Source: Poecilobothrus nobilitatus (taxonomy: Eukaryota; Arthropoda; Insecta; Diptera; Dolichopodidae). From it: a stretch of 64,000 nt of DNA. The DNA is taken from NCBI GenBank assembly GCA_947095535.1, contig OX352772.1, positions 227,061,151-227,125,150 of the forward strand. Direction: 5' to 3'. The translations under genes and the position numbers were made by a program. This document shows, one piece after another, positions 53,541 through 64,000 of the stretch. How positions within the stretch are numbered: position 1 is the first letter of the stretch; each line of letters opens with the position of its first letter. The notes under the pieces are model-generated. The model was not told where the DNA came from and did no database searches. It worked only from the letters and a program-made list of their open reading frames with translations.

Positions 53541-53653
53541 TCGTTTTGTATGATTGTAAGATAAAATGTACTTTTGCTTTTGATGTTGATATTATGAATT
53601 TTCTTTCTCTGCTTGAGTGTAGATTATGTATGAATATTTTCATTAAATCAGCT

Positions 53654-54103
53654 TTAATAAATAAACATTTTTGAATGCACAATAACCAAATGAATGAATA
53701 TACATTTTTTCAATAAATTATGCTGACTTTGTAATGCTTTTATACTTGTTGACTCGTGTTCATCTAAATCAAACATATTTTTAATTTTTAAAATTTTTTC
53801 AAGCCAATTTTTTGTCTCTTTTCCTTTTACATAAATAATTTTAAAATTGTATACAAAACATTTAAAAAAATTTATAACATCACAAAAATGTGTTTTACCA
53901 TCAGACCATTGTAAACCATGATGATTTTTAGTGAACCATTTATTTGTGCATTTTGCTTTTACATCTAAATTTTGATAACCATAAGGTGATTTTATTATAA
54001 AATGATGAACTTTCTCATTTGATGAAAGAATAGCAATTTCTTTTAAAATGAATTTATTATTATTATCTCGAAAACCTTGTATATCAATGATTACAAATGC
54101 CAT
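53654..54103 (-). pseudogene. Exonuclease-like protein, third A-lineage copy
   Basis: It starts MAFVIIDIQGFRDNN and follows the copy at 20186 (HHGLQWSDGKTHF, IYVKGKETKNWL) to near residue 130. There a frame change spoils the closing Cys-rich motif and the frame ends at 53654. Nearly complete. Confidence 0.65.
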
Positions 54104-54165
54104 GTTTATTAATGTGTTTTTTAGACATCATTTATTCATTTAATCATTTATTTTCATACATAAAT

Positions 54166-55364
54166 TTAGATAATTTTGGCAACTTCTCCTGCTAATGGTT
54201 TAAATTCAACTAACCGGTCATGTAAAATAAGACAATAAGCTGTATATTGTCTGGAATTTTTTTTAAAGTCTTTAATTCAATTTTGACATCAACTGACCCA
54301 TTTTTAGATTTTCATTTTGAAAACAAGTATCAATTATGAAGATAGGAGAATTGATTTTAAAATTTTCCCATGAAACTAAAGATTCTGATATTGAGTTATT
54401 ATAATAAAAGCTTCTAAAATTCGAATATGCTTCATACGCTAAAGCATAACGATTTTTTACGAAATCTAAATTCATATCTTCATATGGATATGAGTCTGAA
54501 TTTAAATATACTTTTATATTTTCAATATCACAATAATCAAAAGTTGAAGGATCTTCATCCAGTTTATTTTGTTTACCAGTTTGTAAAGCAAAAATAATAA
54601 AACGAGGTTTTTCAAGTTGTGAAGCTGTTTTAACCTTCCAAATATGATGTGTAGTTCCTGTTGGTAATGTAGGATACTCGTGCAATTCTCAGTTTCTAAA
54701 AGGAATTTTTATAACCGAACCATTTTCAATGCTTTTGTATAAATTTAATTTAAGCCTATCATTTAAGTTAATATGTTGAACCTTCCAATGTATTTTTGTG
54801 ATAGTAATTTTCGGTTTTTCGCTAGTATTAACAACACTACATAATAATGAATTATCATTTGTTCGAGAGCGAGTTAATATCAATTCATGTTTTGCATTTG
54901 GAGTAATATTTTTATAATCTTCCGCAAATCCTAATAATCTCTTTAAGGGTACACAAAAATTGAAATGAAGTCCATTCATTTTAATTGAATTTTCAGAAGA
55001 CCAACTTCCATTATACAAAACTTTCATTTTGATTGAGTGAAATATAGTTTTTTAATGTTGAAGTTATTCCAACATTACGATAATGATCAATTTCTTTCCC
55101 ATTAAGTTCATAGCGAATTTCATCAAATAGAAATGGTATAGCATTATTAACTAGTTTAGTATGTATAACAACTGATCCATCAAGTTTTGTTACATATCCT
55201 TCTATATAAATTTGACTTGTAGATGATAATATATTTAAATTCTGATTTTGTATTTGTATTCGAATAATATCACTTAATCCAAACGAATTTAGAAATGGTG
55301 AATATGAATACCATTGAGCGCTAATTATACTTTCATCAAAAATGGGGTCATTAAAAAGTTCCAT
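54166..55364 (-). pseudogene. MCP: Double-jelly-roll major capsid protein, A lineage, broken
   Basis: From the ATG at 55364 the whole length of the gene is present, with motifs MELFNDPIFDESI, EIRYELNGKEIDHYRNVGIT, MNGLHFNFCVPLKRLLGF, THHIWKVKTASQLEKPRF and YPYEDMNLDFVKNRYAL. It is broken by a frameshift near 55020, a TGA near 54690, and two small indels near 54290 and 54255. It is the best reference for the deleted copy at 19519-20014. Confidence 0.9.
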
Positions 55365-55365
55365 T

Positions 55366-55545
55366 TTAATTTGTGTTTAGTAAATAGCCAAGTGATTTTA
55401 GATATTCCTTATTTTTAAATGATAAACGTTTTTTATATTTTAAATGCTGAGATCCTCCTCCTTTGACTAGCTTTGATGAATTAAGCCGGTGTATATCATT
55501 CTGCAAATTTATATTAGATTGATGATTTTGATTAAATACTATCAT
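55366..55545 (-). CDS. Small conserved virion-type protein, intact copy
   Basis: A 59-residue frame from an ATG that overlaps the end of the penton gene; its stop lies one base before the MCP start. It has a Gly-rich SSKLVKGGGSQHLKYKK segment and a basic end. It proves that 9222-9365 and 19477-19517 are two halves of one gene. Confidence 0.7.
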   Translation of the reverse strand: MIVFNQNHQSNINLQNDIHRLNSSKLVKGGGSQHLKYKKRLSFKNKEYLKSLGYLLNTN

Positions 55546-56213
55546 TTTGAGGCTTTAAATGCAATCTAATTGTTATTGTTTCTCCACGAAAATTAATTAA
55601 ATCACCGTTCTGATTAAGCAGTTTTATAGTAATAGAACTTATCTGATTAATAGTTATAGGTAAATAAATTACATTCGTAGGAACTTCAACTATTTTATAT
55701 CCTGACGTTTATAGAGAATTCGTGTAAAATGTGAGCTTCTTTTCCATTAATATAAGTTCCAGAAATAATATTACATTCTACTCTTACTATGTTTATTTTA
55801 TTAATGTCAACAAAAAGATCTGAAGTATGCCATTTGTTTATTATACTAAAACTTAATAATTTACCGATAGTATCTTCTCTTTCAAAATCAATTTCTTTAA
55901 CGGCAAAAATTTCGTACTTTAATGTGTTATTATTTGCGCTTATAATCAATTTTTCCTTATCTGTTTTAGCTAAATTCAATGTTTTTCTAAGAAATTTTTC
56001 AATATCTTTAATTTCGTATGAACCTGTTTGAATTTTGTAGGTTTTATCATCAATAATAAATTTATTACTTTCCTCATCTATATTTGGTATTGAATTATAT
56101 GTTTGGAAATCTACTAAACCACACGTATATTCTCTTCCCTTTAGATCTATAGGAGGAAAATAATTATTTGTTAATATGGAAGAGTTTCCGTTTAAAGTTA
56201 ATGTTATTGACAT
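55532..56213 (-). pseudogene. Penton-like protein, second A-lineage copy, small deletions
   Basis: It follows the intact gene at 8537-9235. Codons near the GFSRKW region are missing, and a small deletion near 55702 (where the intact copy has SPGYK) shifts the frame. The sequence directly upstream of the ATG is replaced by the C-type TIR. Confidence 0.8.
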
Positions 56214-56216
56214 ATC

Positions 56217-56870
56217 AGTAGGTAACCCTGCACTTTGGGATGGGAAAAAAATTTGACCCATATCGCACGACATGTTGACCTACATTTTGATTTATGGGTT
56301 TAATGTAGGTCATGCTTGGTTAGTAGGTCAAGAACTTGTTTTGATCGTTTTGGTTTAGGTTTTAAGTTAAGTTGTATGTGTGGGTTGTTAACTTATAAGT
56401 TAAATGGTTTTATAGTAGGAAGTCAAGTGTTAAACAATTTAAAGTAGGGTCGGCCCTTAATAACCAAGATTGTATAACTGAAGTTTAAATACTAGGCGCA
56501 CATATAAAAGTTGTAAGAAAATTTCTTATATGAAAATAAAAAACATAAACATTTTTTTTATTTTTAAATCTACAGCGCATCTTTAAAATTGAAAAGAGAA
56601 AGTGTAATCCTGTTTATGTTTTTTTTTTTTTTTTTTGTTAGCATAAAGAAAAAAAATTAAAGTAAGATATAGAAGAAATTTATAGAAGAAAAGAGAAAAC
56701 GAAAGTCATTAATTAGCTGACTGCATGTCGTGTAAGATATTTTTTTATTTTTTAATTAAGAATGTTCAGAAAATATGAATAAAAAGAAAACAAACAGCAA
56801 ATCAAAAATATGGAACTGATTAAACTAAAGATATATTCTTTACTCTTGATATACATTTATGTTTTTTTGT
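56217..56870 (+). repeat. Terminal region of element C type, copy 2
   Basis: Starts AGTAGGTAACCCTGCACTTT and follows 33914-34870 in the same orientation with a deletion. It begins exactly where the A-lineage fragment ends, so it is an element end inserted in or joined to that fragment. Confidence 0.65.
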
Positions 56871-57524
56871 TTTTGTATGGAATAAAAAATAATTTAAAAA
56901 TTTCTAGTTTTAAACTAAAAAAAAATTTAAGACTTGTTTTTGTTATTGTTAAATTAATATACGAGTATACAAATCACTAGTTATCTAGTCAAAGCAAGGA
57001 ATTGATATAAAAAGAATATAATGTAAAAGTTGAATGATTCTATGATAGTATAGTTCCTGGTTTTAAAAAATTACAATATTCTAGTAATAACTACATAATA
57101 ATTAATAATTTATTAAGATTCTGAAAAATGTAATGATCATAAAAGAAATCGAAAGTATAGAACTGTATAATATGTATGTAAATAATGTCTACTTTTACAT
57201 GTAGAATTTTTTTGTTTAAATCTTTATCACATTCTTAAAAATTTTAAATTAATATACAAAACAAATATTTTTACAATACAAATAAAAATGTTCAAATTTG
57301 AATGAATACTGTTTTGATTTAATTATCAACATTTGCTTTTTTCTGTTATATCCATACGGTAAAGAACTACCATCTTCATTAAATTTTCGTTTTTCCGATT
57401 TTGGTTCATATTTTTTTATTTCGGGAATCGTAAGTACATCATGATTTTTATTTCGACGAATATTTTCTGAAATGACGTATGTGTCTGCACTATTCAATGA
57501 ATTTAAAACTGTATGTATTAGTAT
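56871..57524. other. AT-rich region with one weak ORF (57249-57497, minus)
   Basis: An 82-codon frame without ATG, basic and polar (IPEIKKYEPKSEKRKFNEDG, SSLPYGYNRKKQ). Possibly a decayed gene of the element whose TIR lies at 56217. Otherwise nothing. Confidence 0.3.
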
Positions 57525-57665
57525 TTAAATTTACCGTTATGTGAAAATCAAATTTTGCACTATTTTTCTACTTTCATAACTCCGACACGCTTTGAGATAG
57601 AGGCTTGAAATTTTGAGGGCAAAAAGAACTTTTAGAATTAGTATAAGTTTGCACAGAAATTTTTT
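57525..57665 (+). repeat. Family P fragment
   Basis: Matches the CATAACTCCGGCACGC-type part of P. Confidence 0.75.
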
Positions 57666-58019
57666 TTACATACTTTTAAAACCAAATTTTTTTACTACAT
57701 ATGTATGTAGGTACAAACATGTACAAAAATGGTATGCATATTTTTATGTGTGCTGTACTATTAAAAATCTGCTAACACAGTCACACCAAATTCCTAAATT
57801 CCCAACTATTATTATTAGTTGATTTATCGATTTATTATTTTTTAATATGTAGGCAACAGTTATATTTATATGAATGGACGGTAAACATAAACGAACAAAA
57901 CAAAATTTTATGTATGCATATGAATGGACGGTTAACACAAACGAACAAAAAAAAATTCAGAATGTTCTATAGCTAATAATTTCTATTTTTGAAATAGACT
58001 GTATGCATAAATTTAATAT
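57666..58019 (-). repeat. Fragments of families R and T, inverted
   Basis: 57666-57835 matches the start of R; 57836-58019 has the inverted T blocks (GAATGGACGGTAAACATAAA). Confidence 0.7.
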
Positions 58020-58495
58020 TAAAAAAATAAATAAAAAAAATTTTTAGAAAAACAGCTTTTTTGAACTAAAAAGTAGAAAATAAATTTTTAATAGCAAATT
58101 TTTCTGTAATTTTCTAAACTATATTGTTACAATCGAGATTTCTTTGAAAAAGATTATTTCAATATGTCAAATATATATATAAATATAAGTATATATAAGT
58201 TTTAAAGTCTGTGAAATTAATATAAAAGCTGGAGGCAAAATTTAAAAATATAAGTTTATAGTTATGCGTTTGTTGCCTCCAGTTTTTATTTCAATTTCAC
58301 AGACTTTAAAACTTATATATAGTTATATTTATATATACATTTGACATATTGAAATAAACTTTTTCAAAGAAATCTCGATTGTAACAATATAGTTTAGAAA
58401 ATTACAGAAAAATTTGCTATTAAAAATTTATTTTCTACTTTTTAGTTCAAAAAAGCTGTTTTTTTAAAATTTTTTTTTATTTATTTTATTTTATT
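58020..58495. repeat. Foldback element F, most complete copy
   Basis: Two arms of about 220 bases are near-perfect complements, with AAGCTGGAGGCAA (left) facing TTGCCTCCAG (right) around a loop of about 35 bases centred near 58255. Confidence 0.85.
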
Positions 58496-60466
58496 CTTTT
58501 TAGTAACGACAAATATAAGTATTAAATTGATTTTTTTTTTTTTCTTGTTTAATTTTGAATTTTTACAGTTGCCCTTAGAGTCTATAATTATATTATTACC
58601 TGTTATAATATAGAATACCTATATTGAATTTTTTTATTATTAATTTATTGTGGCAAAATTTTTAAAAAATTAAGAAAACGTTGCATAGCTAAATTCAAAA
58701 TTTAAATAAAAATGTTATTGCAATTTTATAACGTTCCTTATTTCCACTTAAAAATGCGACCCTTTAAAAACTTTGATTCATACACTGCCTTGTTTTTTCT
58801 TTCTTTTCAAAACATAACATTTTAATTTTTTTTTTTTATCTGTTATGTACGGAAATATCAAACGTATGTTTTTTTCTTTTAAAATCATAACATTTTAATA
58901 GTTCTTTTTTTCTATCTGTTATGTGGGTAAATATCAGATATACACATATACATAAGAAATAGACTTTAAAAATATATAAAAACAAGCAAAGTAACATTTT
59001 TTGTTCTCTTTTTTTCTATTTGTTTTTATTTTTCTTCCAGTATTACATTTTACTTTTTTTTTTCTGTTATTTAGGTACGCTAAGAACTTAATTTTTTTTT
59101 TTTAATATTAAATTTATGCATACAGTCTATTTCAAATATAGAAATTATTAGCTATAGAACATTTTGAATTTTTTTTTTGTTCGTTTATGTTTACCGTCCA
59201 TTCATTTAAATATAATTGTTGGTATTAAAAAATAATGAATCCATAATTACACACATATATACTGATATTTTCATTCATATACATTTTATAGTAGTATGGG
59301 TACTATATAATCATCTGAACTTCTGATTGTTATATTGTATTATATATTGTGGCAAGATTTTTAAAAAATTAAGGAAACATTGCATAGCAAAATTAAAAAT
59401 TTAAATAAAATTGTTATTGCAATTTTATAATGTTCTTTATTTCCACTTAAAAATGCGACCCTTTAAAAACTTTGATTCATACACTGCCTTGTTTTTTCTT
59501 TCTTTTCATAACATAACATTTTAATACTTTTTTTTTTATCTATGATGTACGGAAATATCAAACGTATGTTTCTTTCTTTTAAAATCATAACATTTTAATA
59601 GTTCTTTTTTTCTATCTGTAATGTGGGTAAATATCAGATGTGCACAATATATAGGTACATAAGAAATAGACTTTAAAAATATTTAAAAACAATCAAAGTA
59701 ACATTTTTTATTCTCTTTTTTTTCTATTCGTTTTTATTTTTCTTCCAGTATTACATTTTCCTTTTTTTTGTTTTCTGTTATTTAGGTACGCTAAGAATTT
59801 CTTTTTTTTTTTTTTAAATGTTTAATTTATACATGCATTCTATTTAAAAAATATAAATTATAACCTATAGAACATTGGGAATTTTTTTTTTGTTCGTTTA
59901 TATTTACCGTCCATTCATATGCATACATAAAATTTTTTTTTGTTCGTTTATGTTTGCCGTCCATTCATATAAATGTAATTGTTGCCTACATATTAAAAAA
60001 TTATAAATCTATAACTACATACATATATAGCCATATATTCATTCATATACATATGTATCTATATTATGAGCTGAACTTCTCAGTGTTGCATTATATCATA
60101 ATGCGGCAAAATTTTTAAAAAATTAAGAAAACGTTGCATAGCTATATTCAAAATTTAAATAAAAATATTGCAATTTTATAATGTTCTAAAATTTCCACTT
60201 AAAATGCGACCCTTGGAAAACTTTGATTCATACACTGCCTTGTTTTTTCTTTCTTTTCATAACATAACATTTTAATATTTTTTTTTTTTATCTGTTATGT
60301 ACGGAAATATCAAACGTATGTTTCTTTCTTTTAAAATCATAACATTTTAATAGTTCTATTTTTCTACCTGTTATGTGGTTTAATATCAGATTTGCACGTA
60401 TACATAAGAAATAGCCTTTAAAAATATTTAAAAAGAATCAAAGTAACATTTTTTGTTCTCTTTTTT
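58496..60466 (+). repeat. Family T array, three units
   Basis: Repeats of the same blocks as 12985-15140 (ATGCGACCCTTTAAAAACTT at about 58754, 59454 and 60206). No MITE here; ATCAAAGTAAC is uninterrupted near 59693. Confidence 0.75.
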
Positions 60467-62408
60467 ATACCCTACACCTAGGGTATATTAACTTTGGTAT
60501 GGTGTTTGTAACCACCAAAAGGAAGCGAGTTAGGTATAGACATGTATATATATTCTGAATCAGGATCACCGCCGGAGTCGATTTAGCGATGTCCGTCCGT
60601 CCGTACGCACGATAACTCAAAAAATAATGATGCTATCTTGATAAAGTTTATATAGTAGGTTACTAAATACGAAAGAAAGGTTAAGTTCGAATCTGGACAA
60701 AATCCGTCCATGGGTTCGGATTCTGGAAGCTTCCGAATGATTCCGGAGCAAACGAGATTATCTCCAAAAGCAACAAAGATAGAACCTTCAAATTTTGTAC
60801 AATGATGTTTCTCCCCGTTCGATTTATGTCTCTGAAATTTAAGAGGATTTGGTTCATGGGTTTGGGTTTTGGAAGCTTCCGAACGAGCACCAGAGCAAAT
60901 GAGATTATCTCCAAAACCAACAAAGATAGAACCTTTAAATTTTGTACAATGATGTTCCTTCCCGTTCGATTTATGTCTCTGAAATGTAAGAGGATTTGGT
61001 CCATGGGTTTGGATTTGGAAGCTTCCGAACGAGCCCCAGAGCAAATGAGATTACCTCCAAAACCAATAAAGATATAACCTTTACTTTTGGCAGAATGGTG
61101 TTCTTTCATGTATGATTTAGGCCTCTGAAATTTAAGAGGATTTGGTCCTTGGGTTTGGATTTGGAAGCTTCCGAACGAGCACCAGAGCAAATGAGATTAT
61201 CTTCAAAACCAACAAAGATATAACCTTTAAATTTGGCAGGGTGGTGTTCTTTCATGTTTTATTTAAGTCTCTGAAATGTGAGAAGATTTGGTCCATGGGT
61301 TCGGGTTTTGGAAGCTTCCGAACGAGCCCCAGAGCAAACGAGATTATCTCCAAAACCAATAAAGATAGAACCTTTAAATTTTTTATAATGATGTTTCTTC
61401 CAGTTTGATTTATGTCTCTAAAATTTAAGAGGATGTGGTCCATGGGTTTGGATTTTGGAAGCTTCTGAACGAGCCCCAGAGCAAATCAGATTATCTCCAA
61501 AACCAACAAATATATAACCTTTAAATTTGGCCGAATGGTGTTTTTTCATGTTTGATTTAGGTCTCGGAAATTTGAGAGGATTTGGCCATGGGTTTAAATT
61601 TGAAAGAATTTGAACCGTGGATTCGAATTTTGGAAGCAAATGAGATTATATCCAATACCAATAAAGATATAACCTTTACTTTTGGAAGAATGGTGTTCTT
61701 TCATTTATGATTTAGCCCTCTGAAATTTGAGAGGATTTGGTCCTTGGGTTCGGATTTTGAAAGCTTCCGAACGAGCCTCACAGCAAATGATATTATCTCC
61801 AAATGCAACAAAGATATAACCTTTAAATTAGGCAGAATGGTGTTCCTTCATGTTTGATTTATGTTTCTGAAATTTGTGAGGATTTGGTCCATGGGTTCAA
61901 ATCTTGGAAGCTTCCGGACGAGCCCCAGAGCAAACGAGTATATCTCCACAACCAACAAAGCTAGAACTTTTATTTTTAGTACAAAGGTGTTCTGTTATGT
62001 TTTCTTTTCTGTAAAATTGGAAACTGACATTTGAAAGAATTTGAACCAGGGGTTCGTATTTTGGAAACTTCCGGACGAGCACAAGAGCAACGAGCATATC
62101 TCCAAAACCAACAAAAGTAGAACCTTTAAATTTTATAGAATGGTGTTCTGGCAAGTTTTCTTTATGTTCCTGAGATGGGTTCGATGAATTGGAGTGGCAC
62201 AAACCTCCCAAGGACTACCAATCTTCGAAAATAATTGAGATAGAAACTTAAAATTTTATACAAGGGTGTCAAGCATATCCCAAGCGGATGCCTCTTTCAC
62301 GTTCTTGAAATTTGAGTTGAATAAGACAGAAAAGGGAAGAAGTTCAAGCAGCTGCCAAAAACACTTATGGATTTTTAATTTAATTCGAATTATTCAGGTG
62401 TAGGGTAT
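60467..62408 (+). mobile_element. Family S, long copy with perfect 13-base TIRs
   Basis: ATACCCTACACCT at 60467-60479 and its complement at 62396-62408. A GTCCGTCCGTACG leader, then about ten units of ~146 bases, then a non-repeated tail (TCAAGCAGCTGCCAAAA). No transposase. Confidence 0.82.
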
Positions 62409-62740
62409 TAATAAGTCGGTTGCATCTACTTACTGTTACAATTACTTGTTTCTATTCGTTTTTATTTTTCTTCCAGTATTACATTATACTTTTTTTTTTC
62501 TGTTATTTAGGTACGCTAAGAACTTATTTTTTTTTTTTAATATTAAATTTATGTATACAGTCTATTTCAAAAATAGAAATTATTAGCTATAGAACATTCT
62601 GAATTTTTTTTTTGTTCGTTTATGTTAACCGTCCATTCATATGCATACATAAAAATTTTTTTTGTTCGTTTATGTTTAACGACCATTCTTATAAATATAA
62701 CTGTTGCCTACATATTAAAAAATATTAAATCGATAAATCA
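62409..62740 (+). repeat. Family T unit
   Basis: GTTCGTTTATGTT and CATTCATATG blocks. Confidence 0.65.
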
Positions 62741-63130
62741 ACTAAATAATAATAGTTGGGAATTTGGGAATTTGGTGTGACGGTGTTAGCAGATATTTAA
62801 TAGTACAGCACACATAAAAATATGCATACCATTTTTGTACATGTTTGTACCTACATACATATGTAGTAAAAAAATTTGGTTTTAAAAGTATGTAATTGAG
62901 AATATATTAAATTGCTTACTTCTAAATGCTAATGTTTTTGAATTAAAAAAAAATTATTTTGCTTTTTCTAGACTATGTAGATATACATATATGTATGTAT
63001 GTACATAACATATATTTTATGATTAATTCATAATTATTGTTATTGAAAAGAAAAATATTGTTGTTATTTACTATTTTTAAAAAAGACTGGATTTCTTATT
63101 TTTAATATATTCTTTTTGTTGTTTAATGTT
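62741..63130 (+). repeat. Family R, first third
   Basis: Follows 15141-15530 and stops abruptly at 63130. Confidence 0.75.
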
Positions 63131-63769
63131 TTTTATTTTAGAAAAATAAAAACGAATAGAAAAAAAAGAGAACAAAAAATGTTACTTTGCTTGTTTTTAA
63201 ATATTTTTAAAGGCTATTTCTTATGCATATGTGCAGATCTGGTATTTACCCACATAACAGATTTTAAAAGAAAGAAACATACGTTTGATATTTCCGTACA
63301 TAACAGATAAAAAAAAAAAAAATATTAAAATGTTATGTTATGAAAAGAAAGAAAAAACAAGGCAGGGTATGAATCAAAATTTTTAAAGGGTCGCATTTTA
63401 AGTGGAAATAAAGAACATTATAAAATTGCAATATTTTTATTTAAATTTTGAATTTAGCTATGCAACGTTTTCTTAATTTTTTAAAAATTTTGCCGCATTA
63501 TGATATAATGCAACACTGAGAAGTTCAGCTCATAATATAGATACATATGTATATGAATGAATATATGGCTATTTATGTATGTAGTTATAGATTTATTATT
63601 TTTTAATATGTAGGCAACAGTTATATTTATATGAATGGAGGGTAAACATAAACGAACAAAAAAAAATTTTATGTATGCATATGAATGGACGGTAAATATA
63701 GACGAACAAAAAAAATTCAGAATGTTCTATAGGTTATAATTTATATTTTTTAAATAGAATGCATGCATG
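63131..63769 (-). repeat. Family T, inverted unit
   Basis: The reverse complement of a T unit such as 59750-60450, joined head-on to the R fragment. Confidence 0.75.
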
Positions 63770-64000
63770 TGCTTTTTTGAACCTTTGGGGAGCTGTAGCT
63801 CCGTAACGGGTGGGGCTAAAAAAAAAAGTTATTAAAAGTTAATATTTTTGTGAGATCTATCAGCAGTTAATTTCATAGCTCTATTTCAAAAAAAATGTGG
63901 GGATCTAAAAGTTAAGTGTTCGAGAGCTACCCTAAGTTTTGGTCCAAACTCAACCAAAAAAAATCGGGAACCTACAAATTACTCCCAGAATATTTTGTGT
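63770..64000 (-). repeat. Family P, partial inverted copy at the window edge
   Basis: GGGGAGCTGTAGCTCCGTAA is the complement of the P tract near 49770; it runs off the end. Confidence 0.55.

Noticed and set aside
1..64000. CRISPR arrays, bacterial operons, rRNA genes
   Set aside because: None seen. Tandem repeats here lack regular unique spacers, and all recognisable genes are of eukaryotic mobile element type.

Overview
The window is AT-rich eukaryotic nuclear DNA, most likely from an insect. The evidence is a mariner-type transposon, LINE and SINE remnants, short TATG/TACATA-type simple repeats, and several copies of Polinton/Maverick-type virus-like transposons of the kind carried by arthropods. 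I cannot name the species. Nothing looks like a conserved single-copy host gene, except perhaps the LITAF-like gene that now sits inside a transposon terminal repeat.

Layout. (1) Positions 1-23044 are one Polinton-like element (Polinton A). Its terminal inverted repeats (TIRs) are at 1-2708 and 21573-23044. A 1.2 kb mariner interrupts the left TIR, and about 10.1 kb of nested repeats (9366-19476) splits a small gene in the middle. Its genes are a LITAF-like protein, an unknown protein, a secreted protein, integrase, an acidic protein, a coiled-coil fibre-like protein, a further structural-type gene, packaging ATPase, a PLA2-domain minor capsid protein, adenain-type protease, penton-like protein, a small protein, double-jelly-roll major capsid protein (MCP), an exonuclease-like protein and a small CAAX-ended protein. 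Many are broken. (2) Positions 23045-33900 are repeat sediment: tRNA-like elements, two tandem-repeat transposon families, a foldback element, a broken transposase-like gene, a LINE fragment and a SINE. (3) Positions 33914-38660 are the left part of a second Polinton-like element (C), holding a TIR, a Cys-rich ORF, a broken protein-primed DNA polymerase (PolB), a small ORF and a remnant of the exonuclease-like gene. (4) Positions 38665-49498 are a complete Polinton (B) inserted into C. It begins AG, ends CT, has inverted TIRs and is flanked by an exact 6-bp target duplication, TACAAT. It has a packed gene set (integrase, protease, MCP, penton, core/minor proteins, ATPase, exonuclease-like protein) but no PolB. 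(5) Positions 49621-53540 are repeats. (6) Positions 53654-56213 are a second fragment of the A lineage (exonuclease-like, MCP, small protein, penton), abutting a second copy of the C-type TIR at 56217. (7) Positions 56871-64000 are mostly repeats.

How the genes fit together. A and B each encode what a capsid-forming integrating DNA virus needs: major and minor capsid proteins, maturation protease, packaging ATPase and integrase. Neither has a recognisable PolB. The only polymerase sequence is in C, whose terminal region resembles that of B. The two MCPs belong to clearly different lineages. The most interesting unexplained items are the lack of PolB in two separate capsid-gene elements, the LITAF-like gene in the TIR, the repeated exonuclease-like family, the nuclear-receptor-like half-site arrays at the ends of B, and the small CAAX protein.
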